Assembly: GCA_964454685.1 (NCBI GenBank)
Contig: CAYVTZ010000044.1
Location: 1 to 21,911, forward strand
DNA: 21,911 nt
Source: CAYVTZ01 sp964454685
GTDB taxonomy: Bacteria; Bacillota; Clostridia; Christensenellales; Christensenellaceae
Direction of reading: 5' to 3'
Part shown: piece after piece, positions 13,959 to 21,522 of the stretch
Layout: each line of letters begins with the position of its first letter
How positions within the stretch are numbered: the stretch's first letter is position 1
Program-made: the position numbers and the translations under genes
The notes under the pieces: model-generated
Told to the model about the DNA's origin: nothing
The model's database searches: none
Seen by the model: the letters and a program-made list of their open reading frames with translations, nothing else

Positions 13959-15713
13959 CTATTTCAGGCTGTGCGCAATTTCGGTGAAAATCACGCCAAG
14001 TGCATACGCGCCTGCATCCGGATACCCAATACTGCGCTCGCCTACTGTGCCCGCGCGCCCCATGCGCGCTGCAATCTTTTCCGTTTCTTTCGCGCCGCTT
14101 GTTGCCGCCTGCGCCGCTTGCATAAATATTTCCTTGATGGGCATATTCTGATTTGCGCACTGCGTCCACGCATCTGCACAAGGCACGAGTGCATCAATCA
14201 GCGTTTTATCGCCCACAACTGCGCCGCGCCCAAAAGAGCGTTCCCCTGTTTTTTGTATGCCGAAAACTGCTGCCTGCATCATGCTTGCAAATTCCTTTGC
14301 GTTAAGGGTACAACGATCGCCTGCATTTTTTGCCGCAGCACGAAATGCAGAGCCCCAAATCGGACCGGATGCGCCACCACAATATTCCATAATCACCATA
14401 GAGCACGCATTTAAAAAGTTGCCGATGTTGTCCGAATGGTTTTCCAGAATATCATTCCATTCGCGCTTCAGTTGACGGAACCCTTTTGCAACGCTCATGC
14501 CAAAATCGCCGTCTCCTGCGTGAGCATCCAGATCACAAAAGGCAATCTCATTTTTGATGATACACTCACTCATCTTATCTACAATATAAATCATATTATC
14601 AAAGCTGACAAGATTAGATTCGATGAAACATTTACTTGCGTCGGTCACCATTTCATAGGAAACTTCTTTAGATTCCGCGCTTGTGATGCTGCTGTCTGCA
14701 TATGCCGTAGGTGCTGCCGCGCCGTGTACTTGGAACGCAGGCGTATCACTTTCACTGTCCAACCATTTTTTAAGTTCGTTATTGAGCTTCATAAGCGTCA
14801 GCGATGCACCTGCCATATCGATGCTGGTCATGTAGTTCCCTACAAATGTACGATACACTTTGATGTTTTTTGTGTGGAGCACACGCCGCACAGCATCGTT
14901 GAACAGATACAGCTCCATCAAAGGGGTCGCGCCAAATCCATTGACCAGAATCGCAACCTCGCTGCCATCGGTGAGCTTTAATTCTCCGATCAGTGCATCC
15001 AGCATGCGTTGCGCCAGCGCATTTGCATCTGTTACGTTTGTACGTTCGATGCCCGGCTCGCCGTGAATGCCTACGCCATACTCCATTTCGGTTGCGGAAA
15101 GCTCAAATGTCGGCGTTCCTTTTGCGGGAACGGTGCACGAGCTAAAAGCGAATCCAATGCTTTTCACATGCGCGATTGCCATTTCCGCCGCCGTTTTAAC
15201 CTCGGCAAGACTGCCACCGGCTTCCGCCGCCGCACCCGCAATCTTGTGCACCAGCACCGTTCCTGCAACGCCACGTCTGCCAACGGTGTACAGGCTGTCC
15301 TGCACGGCAATGTCATCATTCACCTTCACATAATCTACCACAATGCCGTCTTCTTCTGCAAGATACGCGGCATTTTTGAAATTCATCATATCACCGCTGT
15401 AATTCTTGATGATGAGCAGTGTTCCCTTTGATGAAGCTGTCTCTTTAATCGCCTGATACACCTGAATTTGTGATGGTGATGCAAATACGTCTCCGCAAAC
15501 GGCCGCATCCAGCATTCCTTTGCCGATGAAACCTGCATGCGCCGGTTCATGGCCACTGCCGCCGCCGCTGACGAGGCTGACTTTGTTTGCAGACAAAGTC
15601 TTTTTTTTGAGAATGCGAAATTTGGGAATAAATTCGATCTCCGGGTGCGCCAGCGCAATCCCGTTACACATTTCCGCAACTATCGTTTCCGGTTTGTTAA
15701 TTAATTTTTTCAT
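13959..15713 (-). CDS. dhaKL: Dihydroxyacetone kinase, single-chain DhaK-DhaL, ATP-dependent
   Basis: The 584-residue protein fuses both halves of the kinase. The DhaK part (about 1-330) shows GGGSGHEPAH (50-59), GDVFASPS and the substrate-binding histidine His217 in GIHGEPGIERT. The DhaL part (about 370-580) shows the nucleotide/Mg motif DAHAGDGDFG (Asp396, Asp401, Asp403), GGASGPIWG, GDKTLIDAL and GRAGTVGERS. DhaL proteins usually read GDGDHG, so Phe404 is a small departure. It phosphorylates dihydroxyacetone to dihydroxyacetone phosphate for glycolysis with ATP, as single-chain enzymes do rather than using the PEP phosphotransferase form. It lies 12 bp downstream of the glycerol dehydrogenase gene and 48 bp upstream of the hydrolase gene, so the three are co-transcribed. 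AGAGGT precedes the ATG. Confidence 0.93.
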   Translation of the reverse strand: MKKLINKPETIVAEMCNGIALAHPEIEFIPKFRILKKKTLSANKVSLVSGGGSGHEPAHAGFIGKGMLDAAVCGDVFASPSQIQVYQAIKETASSKGTLLIIKNYSGDMMNFKNAAYLAEEDGIVVDYVKVNDDIAVQDSLYTVGRRGVAGTVLVHKIAGAAAEAGGSLAEVKTAAEMAIAHVKSIGFAFSSCTVPAKGTPTFELSATEMEYGVGIHGEPGIERTNVTDANALAQRMLDALIGELKLTDGSEVAILVNGFGATPLMELYLFNDAVRRVLHTKNIKVYRTFVGNYMTSIDMAGASLTLMKLNNELKKWLDSESDTPAFQVHGAAAPTAYADSSITSAESKEVSYEMVTDASKCFIESNLVSFDNMIYIVDKMSECIIKNEIAFCDLDAHAGDGDFGMSVAKGFRQLKREWNDILENHSDNIGNFLNACSMVIMEYCGGASGPIWGSAFRAAAKNAGDRCTLNAKEFASMMQAAVFGIQKTGERSFGRGAVVGDKTLIDALVPCADAWTQCANQNMPIKEIFMQAAQAATSGAKETEKIAARMGRAGTVGERSIGYPDAGAYALGVIFTEIAHSLK

Positions 15714-15725
15714 CTGTTGTACCTC

Positions 15726-16862
15726 TTAGTGCGAATGGCTTGCTTTGTATTGTTTGCCTAAAGCGTCCGCCTCTTTGATTGCGGCTGCGACTTGCTCCTC
15801 GACAATAGGAAATGGCATGGAGTGAATGGATTCTTCGGGGATACATGCTTTTTGCGCAACTTCCATCAGCTCCGCATCTGTTACGGCAGGCACGCCGATG
15901 TCCTCCAAGCACACAGGCAATCCGACGCGCGAGCAAAAGGAGAATACTTCTGCCAGTTCCTCTTGCGATGCTTTTTCCAAAACAAGCTGCGCAATCGTTC
16001 CGAATGCGACTTTTTCGCCATGCAGATATTGGTGCGTCCCTTCCAGAATGGTTAACCCGTCGTGAATGGCATGCGCCGCCGCCAGCCCACCGCTTTCAAA
16101 CCCGATGCCTGACAGCAGGATGTTTGCTTCCACGATATTTTCAATCGCTTCCGATACTACGTTTTGCTCACAGTCCAACTTGGCTTGGATGCCGTCCTCA
16201 AGCAATGTTTGATAGCAAAGGGTTGCCATAGCAAAAGCTGATTTTGTGCCGATTGCGCCTTCGCACAGGCCTTCGCGCGCACCGCAAGGTAAGCCGGCGT
16301 TCACCTTGGCGCGGGACGCTACGTTTGCGCGCGCTTCAAAGTATGTGGAGAGCGCGTCCCCCATTCCGGATACCAAAAACCGTACCGGTGCTTGCGCAAT
16401 GGTCGTGGTGTCAACCAGAACCACGCTGGGGTTTTGTTTGAAATACGCATAATCATCAAATGCGCCGTCGGGGGTATATAAAACTGCGGAATGGCTGGTA
16501 GGTGCATCGGTTGCGGCAATGGTGGGCACGATGATCAACGCATCGCCTTCCGCCACGCATTTTGCCGTGTCAATTGCTTTTCCACCGCCCAAACCAATCG
16601 TGCAATGACAGCCTTTTTCCTTGGCAAGAGCCTGCAAGCGTGCTACTTCCTGCCGTGAGCATTCGCCCTGAAACCCCGTTTCCACAAATGTGACGCCAAA
16701 TTTATTCGCGGTAGCATCCAGCTTGACTTTGACTCGTTGCACATCATCCGGATGAGCAATCAGCAGCGCCGATGTACCAAACGTTTGAACAAAATATCCA
16801 AGATTTAGGATTTCATCCTCCCCCTGCACATACTTTGAGGGGCAAATAAATGCTTTTCTCAT
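15726..16862 (-). CDS. gldA: Glycerol dehydrogenase, NAD-dependent, metal-containing
   Basis: The 378-residue enzyme belongs to the iron-containing alcohol dehydrogenase family, glycerol dehydrogenase branch. NAD-binding GLGGGKAIDTAK (90-101), the substrate-region TIAATDAPTS (114-123), GMGDALSTYFEA (166-177), AAAHAIHDG (261-269) and YLHGEKVAFGT (279-289) are visible. By family analogy Asp169, His264 and His281 hold the zinc. It oxidises glycerol to dihydroxyacetone in the cytoplasm, feeding the DhaKL kinase encoded next. The ATG at 16862 follows AGGAGGAAA; a longer in-frame start 11 codons earlier lacks a ribosome site. It is the first gene of the operon, and its promoter region faces the PocR-type regulator gene. 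Confidence 0.93.
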   Translation of the reverse strand: MRKAFICPSKYVQGEDEILNLGYFVQTFGTSALLIAHPDDVQRVKVKLDATANKFGVTFVETGFQGECSRQEVARLQALAKEKGCHCTIGLGGGKAIDTAKCVAEGDALIIVPTIAATDAPTSHSAVLYTPDGAFDDYAYFKQNPSVVLVDTTTIAQAPVRFLVSGMGDALSTYFEARANVASRAKVNAGLPCGAREGLCEGAIGTKSAFAMATLCYQTLLEDGIQAKLDCEQNVVSEAIENIVEANILLSGIGFESGGLAAAHAIHDGLTILEGTHQYLHGEKVAFGTIAQLVLEKASQEELAEVFSFCSRVGLPVCLEDIGVPAVTDAELMEVAQKACIPEESIHSMPFPIVEEQVAAAIKEADALGKQYKASHSH

Positions 16863-16908
16863 AATTTCCTCCTGTTCTTTTGATAATTCACCCATAAAAG
16901 TTTCTAGT

Positions 16909-16978
16909 TTAGCTTATTATAAGTAAATTTAACTTGATATAATCAACTTACAATCAATTTTAACTTATTATAATCAAC
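16909..16978. promoter_or_regulatory. Repeated activator-site-like motifs and -10 box of the glycerol operon
   Basis: TTAACTTGATATAATCAAC (16929-16947) and TTAACTTATTATAATCAAC (16960-16978) match at 17 of 19 bases and are 31 bp apart, about three helical turns. A weaker third copy (TTAGCTTATTATAAGTAAA, 16909-16927) includes TATAAT on the minus strand (16916-16921), the likely -10 of gldA. There is no good -35 at 17 bp, as expected for an AraC-activated promoter. AT-richness lowers certainty. Confidence 0.5.
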
Positions 16979-17016
16979 CGCAGGGACATAGTCAGTATAA
17001 AACCATGATTAATTTT

Positions 17017-17057
17017 TACAATTTTATATTGTAATTTTATGATATATTTGCTAAAAT
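17017..17057 (+). promoter_or_regulatory. Promoter of the PocR-type regulator with an overlapping inverted repeat
   Basis: -35 TTGTAA (17029-17034), 17-bp spacer and -10 TAAAAT (17052-17057) with an extended TGC in front. An inverted repeat TACAAT-TTTAT-ATTGTA (17017-17033) overlaps the -35 box and could be an autoregulatory site. The leader is about 50 nt. Confidence 0.5.
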
Positions 17058-17114
17058 GATAATATTGAAACATCATGATTGCATCGCACTGTTGATTTAT
17101 GAAAGAGAATTCCC

Positions 17115-18137
17115 ATGCATAGTAATTTATTGCAACTCGGCAACATATTAGATATTGAGGCATGGCAAACCTTGCAGGACTCGCTTGCGCTGGTTACAGG
17201 CTTTGCCATTGTTACGGTAGACTATAAGGGTATCCCCCTCACGAGGCATTCTTCGTGCCGCTCTTTTTGCAGTTGTGTACGCAAGCATGAAGACCTTGGC
17301 GTTCTCTGCCAGAAATGCGATTCTCGTGGCGGTCTTGAGGCCGCGCGCATTGAGCGACCGTATGTTTATGTATGCCATTGCAACATTGTGGATATTGCCA
17401 TTCCTATCATTGTTGAGAACCAGTATATAGGCGCAATCATGGCCGGACAGGTAAAACTGCAGGCGCCTACCTCCGAATACGATTTGGAACAGATTGTTCG
17501 TTCGCCCAAAGAACGTTTTATTCGCACGCTTGCATTGCAACAGCATTACGATGCAATCCCGCAAATGTCGCTGGAAGATCTGAAAGTACGTACACAAATG
17601 CTGTTTGATTTAGCAAACTATATTGTTAAAGAAGCAATGAACAAGAATTTTCTGCTTGATATGTATGGCAGGATGAGCACCGGAAGAAGCGCATTAAGTG
17701 AAGTGCATGGAACAGATGCCATCATGCGCATTCATAAAGAGCTGGGCGGAGCGCTGACCAATGCCTATATCGAAAGCAGCTCTCAAGAAAATACAAAGGT
17801 GCAAAATCAAATTCTGCAACCGGTTTTTGATTATTTACGCGAACATAGAAACGAGCGTCTGTCCCAGCAACAGGCCGCAGCGTTATGCCACATCAGCACC
17901 GGCCATTTCAGCCGCCTTTTTGTAAAGGAAACAGGCGAAGCATATTCAAATTTTTGTGCGCGTCAAAAAATCGAATGGGCAAAAAAATTACTGCTTCGCA
18001 CAGATTTGCCGATCTCTCAAATCAGTTATGAGCTTGGGTTTAACGAATCAAGTTACTTTATCAAAGTGTTTCGCAAATATGAAGGACTCTCGCCAACGGC
18101 TTTTCGGAAGATGACCGTGGTTGCTCCCGAGCGATGA
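17115..18137 (+). CDS. PocR-domain AraC-family transcriptional activator of glycerol use
   Basis: The 340-residue protein has an N-terminal PocR sensory domain at about 10-160, with the cysteine-rich signature SFCSCVRKHEDLGVLCQKC, GLEAARIERPYVYVCHCNIVDIAIPI and YIGAIMAGQV, and a C-terminal AraC double helix-turn-helix at about 232-334 (LSQQQAAALCHISTGHFSRLF; ISYELGFNESSYFIKVFRKYEGLSPTAFRK). PocR domains are thought to bind small polyols such as 1,2- or 1,3-propanediol, and this one is probably a glycerol or related polyol sensor. It is divergent from the gldA-dhaKL-hydrolase operon and would activate it from the repeats at 16929-16978. It is the only clear plus-strand gene in the window. Its ribosome site (AAGAGAA) is modest. 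Its stop lies 8 bp from the Rhs repeat, so its 3' side borders the mobile array. Confidence 0.9.
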   Translation: MHSNLLQLGNILDIEAWQTLQDSLALVTGFAIVTVDYKGIPLTRHSSCRSFCSCVRKHEDLGVLCQKCDSRGGLEAARIERPYVYVCHCNIVDIAIPIIVENQYIGAIMAGQVKLQAPTSEYDLEQIVRSPKERFIRTLALQQHYDAIPQMSLEDLKVRTQMLFDLANYIVKEAMNKNFLLDMYGRMSTGRSALSEVHGTDAIMRIHKELGGALTNAYIESSSQENTKVQNQILQPVFDYLREHRNERLSQQQAAALCHISTGHFSRLFVKETGEAYSNFCARQKIEWAKKLLLRTDLPISQISYELGFNESSYFIKVFRKYEGLSPTAFRKMTVVAPER

Positions 18138-18145
18138 TGTGCACA

Positions 18146-18201
18146 GATCATAAAACCGTGCGTTCATGTATTGCAGCCCTGTACTCTTATCGCGCATACT
18201 T
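18146..18201 (-). repeat. 56-bp direct repeat (Rhs core fragment), left copy
   Basis: This segment is 55/56 identical to 19746-19801 (the one difference is at 18183 versus 19783), in the same orientation and exactly 1600 bp away. On the minus strand it encodes the Rhs core peptide SMRDKSTGLQYMNARFYD. It has no toxin part behind it; homology stops abruptly 8 bp after the stop codon of the PocR-type regulator. The TAA of the lipoprotein gene at 18200 is formed at the junction. Confidence 0.9.
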
Positions 18202-18952
18202 ACGATTGCTCACCTTGAAATTCCCAGCCATTTGCTTTCTTAAATTCATGCAGTTGATTTTGGTAATGATAGATGTCCTCAACTGCGACGATGCCAGTCT
18301 CAGGTTTAAAGGAGCCAACTAAGCCCAACATAATAAAGTAAACTTGAAAGTTGTATTCATTTCCTTTTTCATCTTTTTCACACTGAAACATGACATAAAG
18401 GCATTTGCCCACGCCGTCGCTGTCAAAAAAGAGAACATCGGTATACATTTTTTTGTCTCCGATTGTTTCATTTAAAGCCGCTGTCGCTTCGTCCAAATTT
18501 GCTTCAAAGAGCGATTCTCTGGCATTTAAGTCTCGTCGAACATTTTTTTTGAATTTCTTAATTTCCAATGGAGCATTCCAGTCATTTTTTTTCTTTAAAT
18601 CTTCAATGTCCTGCTCCGTAAAGTTTTCAAACGAATCTTCTGTGAGATAAAAAATGTCCTCATAAAAATATGCATCCTCCCATTCAACTTTTTGTGCGAT
18701 TGCACAAATACACAACGTATCATTGATATAAGGACCGTACGCATCACCTTGATATGAAAACAATACCCTTCCCTGTGCATCTCTTTTAAGCACTTCAGTG
18801 TTGGCATTCCCTGCTCTTATGTTGGAAATACCCGGTACGTTTTCTGCAACCAAATAATAAAGGCTCCAGTCTTTCCCTTGGTATACTAGGCATCCTGCAT
18901 TGGGAATCACTAGTAGCAAGATCATAATTACAACTATCACACGTTTCATCAT
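18200..18952 (-). CDS. Lipoprotein; candidate immunity protein for the adjacent Rhs toxin
   Basis: The 250-residue protein starts MMKRVIVVIMILLLVIPNAGC, a lipoprotein signal with a lipobox cysteine (Cys21), so it should sit on the outer membrane face. I recognise no domain in the remainder, which is charged and ends with NGWEFQGEQS. It starts 17 bp downstream of the orphan Rhs toxin stop, preceded by AGAGGA, and ends exactly at the left 56-bp repeat. Toxin-then-immunity order inside a repeat-bounded cassette suggests an immunity role, perhaps protecting from outside or at the membrane. This is inference from context; no immunity family was recognised. Confidence 0.6.
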   Translation of the reverse strand: MMKRVIVVIMILLLVIPNAGCLVYQGKDWSLYYLVAENVPGISNIRAGNANTEVLKRDAQGRVLFSYQGDAYGPYINDTLCICAIAQKVEWEDAYFYEDIFYLTEDSFENFTEQDIEDLKKKNDWNAPLEIKKFKKNVRRDLNARESLFEANLDEATAALNETIGDKKMYTDVLFFDSDGVGKCLYVMFQCEKDEKGNEYNFQVYFIMLGLVGSFKPETGIVAVEDIYHYQNQLHEFKKANGWEFQGEQS

Positions 18953-18969
18953 TTCTATCCTCTGTTTTT

Positions 18970-19815
18970 TTAGATTGATGAGTCCTTTAAAGTACCCATG
19001 AGACCCATAAAGTATACATAGGACTCCATCCTTGTGTCAGGGTTATAATAGTTTTCTCCTCGTTCCGCACCGCCAAAAAAATCCGCGCTTGCTTCCCAAG
19101 GCTGACTATAATAGTCTGCTCCGGTCAAACCTTTATTGAATCCAATTATGGATGGTATCGCTATTCCCGCGATGTATTTTAGCGTCCCTAACCTCTGCTC
19201 CTGCATAATATGACCATACTCATGCTGTACCGTTCGTATTTGCTCATCTTCCGTCCCCTCCAAATTCCGGTTCAAGAAAATCACTTTCCCAATCGCCCAA
19301 GATATCATCCCCGGTATGCTATGCCGAATCACAGATGTGCCTTTATACACAGAAAAGTATTCTGAGTGTAATACATTTTTAGCACTCTGATTGTTAATGT
19401 CATAGTTGCGTATATCTGTCAGCAGATTTCTAATCTCTTCATTTCTTAGCATAGCATCAACAATACTCTTAGCACCACTCATACTCCAGCTCTTTTTCCT
19501 TCCACTCCCCCCACTTCGCATTGAACTAGGAATCATACCACTTCCTCCACTTCGCATCGAGCTTGGAATTTGCGTCTTCGGCGGGTCAATCAGCGTCGTC
19601 GGATCATGAGCAGCCATATACGCATGCCCTGTCGGGTCTATCATGGTGGTCGGGTTGTTTCCGCAATAGGCGTACAGGTGCTGCGTCCACGGATCATATG
19701 GGTTGCCGCTGTAGGTGTCCTGTGTTAAAAAGCGTGCTGTTTGCGGATCATAAAACCGTGCGTTCATGTATTGCAGCCCTGTGCTCTTATCGCGCATACT
19801 TCCCGTAAACGTCAC
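18970..19815 (-). CDS. Orphan, 5'-truncated Rhs C-terminus with HEYGH metallopeptidase-like toxin domain
   Basis: From a GTG at 19815 this reads 281 residues, but the open frame extends to 19878 (SFAYDAFGNATSKAGPDLWNK before the GTG) where TAA at 19879-19881 stops it. Almost all of the Rhs core is missing. Residues 5-64 are the conserved Rhs C-terminal end (TGLQYMNARFYDP, DPWTQHLYAYCGNNPTTMIDPTGH). A linker with two IPSSMRSGGSG repeats (83-105) leads to a toxin-like domain with a zinc-binding HEYGH (198-202) and QPWEASADFFGG (239-250), where Glu241 may be the third ligand. It probably does not start translation well here, as no ribosome site precedes the GTG, so it may be a silent cassette awaiting recombination with a complete Rhs gene. 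It precedes a candidate immunity lipoprotein by 17 bp. Confidence 0.75.
   Translation of the reverse strand: MTFTGSMRDKSTGLQYMNARFYDPQTARFLTQDTYSGNPYDPWTQHLYAYCGNNPTTMIDPTGHAYMAAHDPTTLIDPPKTQIPSSMRSGGSGMIPSSMRSGGSGRKKSWSMSGAKSIVDAMLRNEEIRNLLTDIRNYDINNQSAKNVLHSEYFSVYKGTSVIRHSIPGMISWAIGKVIFLNRNLEGTEDEQIRTVQHEYGHIMQEQRLGTLKYIAGIAIPSIIGFNKGLTGADYYSQPWEASADFFGGAERGENYYNPDTRMESYVYFMGLMGTLKDSSI
19501..19569 (-). repeat. In-frame tandem repeat in the Rhs linker
   Basis: Two copies of the 11-residue unit IPSSMRSGGSG, with a one-residue gap, form the linker between the Rhs core end and the toxin-like domain. The DNA copies differ at several third-codon positions. This looks like a recent local duplication lengthening a flexible Ser/Gly linker. 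Confidence 0.7.
19746..19801 (-). repeat. 56-bp direct repeat (Rhs core fragment), right copy
   Basis: Partner of 18146-18201, lying inside the orphan Rhs C-terminus where it encodes SMRDKSTGLQYMNARFYD. Recombination between the two copies would delete exactly the 1600-bp toxin-immunity cassette. Confidence 0.9.
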
Positions 19816-19895
19816 CTTGTTCCACAGATCGGGGCCAGCTTTTGACGTTGCGTTCCCAAACGCGTCATACGCAAACGATTAAAAGTTTATAGGAT

Positions 19896-20519
19896 TCAAT
19901 AAAATCCAAGGCTAGGATTATTTGTGTCAATAAGCAAATAGTCACGTCCTTCGTATTCCATATATACTCTATAATCTTCCGGAAATTCATCCAGCACATC
20001 AAAGTATAAAGCGGTATCTACGCCGGATACACAATCAAGATTATTTCCGCTATTGTCATAGATTCTTACTTTGCTGAGGTCTATCATCGGTTTGGTGCTA
20101 TCCTTTCTGAACGGAAATTCTGCCAATGGCACACTTACAATTGTTTTATCTTGCACTTGCTTCACAAATATTAAATCACCACCGTTATTAAATCCCAACA
20201 TGTGTGTACCACGACCAAACCTTGTTGTTTGCGGGTCAATGCCATATTCAAATACATGTCTTTGGTTCATCAACTCGAGAAAATTTACGGCTTGATTTTC
20301 ATAATGATTTCGCACAGCAAAAATCACGCCATTTTTTGTTTTGTAGCTGAAATCACGTGTATACAAACGGTCAGCTACTTCATATTGCGGTGTTCCTATC
20401 TGATACCCCCAAAACAATGGAAACAACTTCATTATCCCTATCGATGCCGCAATCGCCAAGGCAACAACAGCAACCCTTACTAAAACATTTTTTAATCGGA
20501 ATTGGCTAAACTTCATCAT
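19896..20519 (-). CDS. Membrane-anchored protein of unknown function in the Rhs array
   Basis: The 207-residue protein has one N-terminal membrane helix (about 12-33) and an extracytoplasmic domain without a recognised family. It contains FSYKTKNGVIFAVRNHYENQAVNF, a Phe/Asp-rich middle and a C-terminal YRVYMEYEGRDYLLIDTNN. GGGAGGAA precedes two adjacent ATG codons; the first is used here. Its stop is only about 15 bp before the TAA that truncates the orphan Rhs fragment, so the Rhs piece appears to have been placed directly behind it. It could be the immunity protein of an earlier toxin cassette; this rests on position only. Confidence 0.55.
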   Translation of the reverse strand: MMKFSQFRLKNVLVRVAVVALAIAASIGIMKLFPLFWGYQIGTPQYEVADRLYTRDFSYKTKNGVIFAVRNHYENQAVNFLELMNQRHVFEYGIDPQTTRFGRGTHMLGFNNGGDLIFVKQVQDKTIVSVPLAEFPFRKDSTKPMIDLSKVRIYDNSGNNLDCVSGVDTALYFDVLDEFPEDYRVYMEYEGRDYLLIDTNNPSLGFY

Positions 20520-20628
20520 ACATTCCTCCCATCATACAAACACAAGTGATGGCTGCACAACAGCGCTTGCATTTGTATTCACAGAATATTTTATCTGTGT
20601 TCCGGCTTTCTGCGTTATTAAGGCTTTT

Positions 20629-21327
20629 TTAGCAAAACTTAGCGCCCCCTTGTCTCTTTTGTATTATATATCGGTTGATAGCTGAGATAGCACAAACTGC
20701 GGCGAAGCATAAAATGGCAAGCGTTCTTGCAGCCATGAAGCACAATTGATCCGTTGAACTGGTAAACACTACTGCACTTTCTGCTCCATTAACTCTATAA
20801 ATTTGAAAAATGGAGAACCCTAGAGCTTGTGCTTGATAGATACTTCCATCTTTTTCAATGCTGTACGAGAAGGCATTAAAGCATTCAGGTACATTTTGCT
20901 CAAAATACTTTTTGCTTGAAATCTGACCAGCCAATAAACCTTGCTGGTCATATACATTCACCAATTCACCTCTGATGTCAAATACTTCGATTTCGTCTGT
21001 CTCAGTCAGCCGAACCAGTATCATGCCACTAGATATCAAACCGTCCTTTTTCAAAGGTAGGGCATACAAATATTGGTTATACTTATCATAAATCTGCACC
21101 GTCCCACTTCCAGATTCAGCAAAATAAAGGTTTCCCTTTGAGTCCACATCAAAGTTCTCAGCTCCACATACTGGTCGTTTCATATCATAAAACTCTGTTC
21201 CCGCAATCACGCCGTTATTTGTTGTGCATACAAACCAAAGAATAATTGCTATTACGAAAAACACTATAGTTGACACCACAAGAATTCGCATTATTATGTC
21301 ATAATGTATAAACCCAGAATGTCTCAT
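20629..21327 (-). CDS. Two-helix membrane protein with NHL-like outer segment, unknown function
   Basis: The 232-residue protein has membrane helices at about 13-35 and 199-220 that flank an extracytoplasmic region. That region has a short repeat-like beta pattern (NFDVDSKGNLYFAESGSGTVQIYDKY; EIEVFDIRGELVNVYDQQG), suggestive of a few NHL-type beta-propeller blades. GGAGGA precedes the ATG. It is 109 bp upstream of the 207-residue membrane protein on the same strand, within the array of putative Rhs-associated genes. Like its neighbour it may be an immunity or accessory protein, but I recognise no family. Confidence 0.55.
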   Translation of the reverse strand: MRHSGFIHYDIIMRILVVSTIVFFVIAIILWFVCTTNNGVIAGTEFYDMKRPVCGAENFDVDSKGNLYFAESGSGTVQIYDKYNQYLYALPLKKDGLISSGMILVRLTETDEIEVFDIRGELVNVYDQQGLLAGQISSKKYFEQNVPECFNAFSYSIEKDGSIYQAQALGFSIFQIYRVNGAESAVVFTSSTDQLCFMAARTLAILCFAAVCAISAINRYIIQKRQGGAKFC

Positions 21328-21375
21328 TAAAATCCTCCAAACATATTAACTCAGCAACATTAGTCCATATATGTG

Positions 21376-21522
21376 CTATTGAACAGTTTTCTCGGCAACA
21401 AGCTCATCTACATAAGCATAGTATGATTCAAGAAAATCAACGGTCATTTCTCCGTCTTCAACAGTGTACGGCGGTGTGCCCCACACAAAATTACCCTATA
21501 CAGCGCCATCTAGCCGAACATC
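21376..21522 (-). pseudogene. Decayed reading-frame tail, possibly of the adjacent small gene
   Basis: A minus-strand frame reads DVRLDGAV, then TAG (21496-21498), then 39 codons, including FVWGTPPYTVEDGE and DFLESYYAYVDELV, to a TAG at 21376-21378. No start or ribosome site is visible. Removing one T near 21524 would join it to the 104-residue gene upstream (...IPDP to DVRL). It may thus be a frameshifted and nonsense-mutated C-terminus of that gene, or a separate remnant. Confidence 0.35.

Noticed and set aside
14436..14981. 181-codon plus-strand frame
   Set aside because: It is antisense to the well-supported dihydroxyacetone kinase and has no ribosome site.
16929..16978. TATAAT sequences read on the plus strand as regulator promoters
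   Set aside because: They fall inside the repeated motif and lack -35 boxes; the extended -10 at 17052-17057 is better placed for the regulator.
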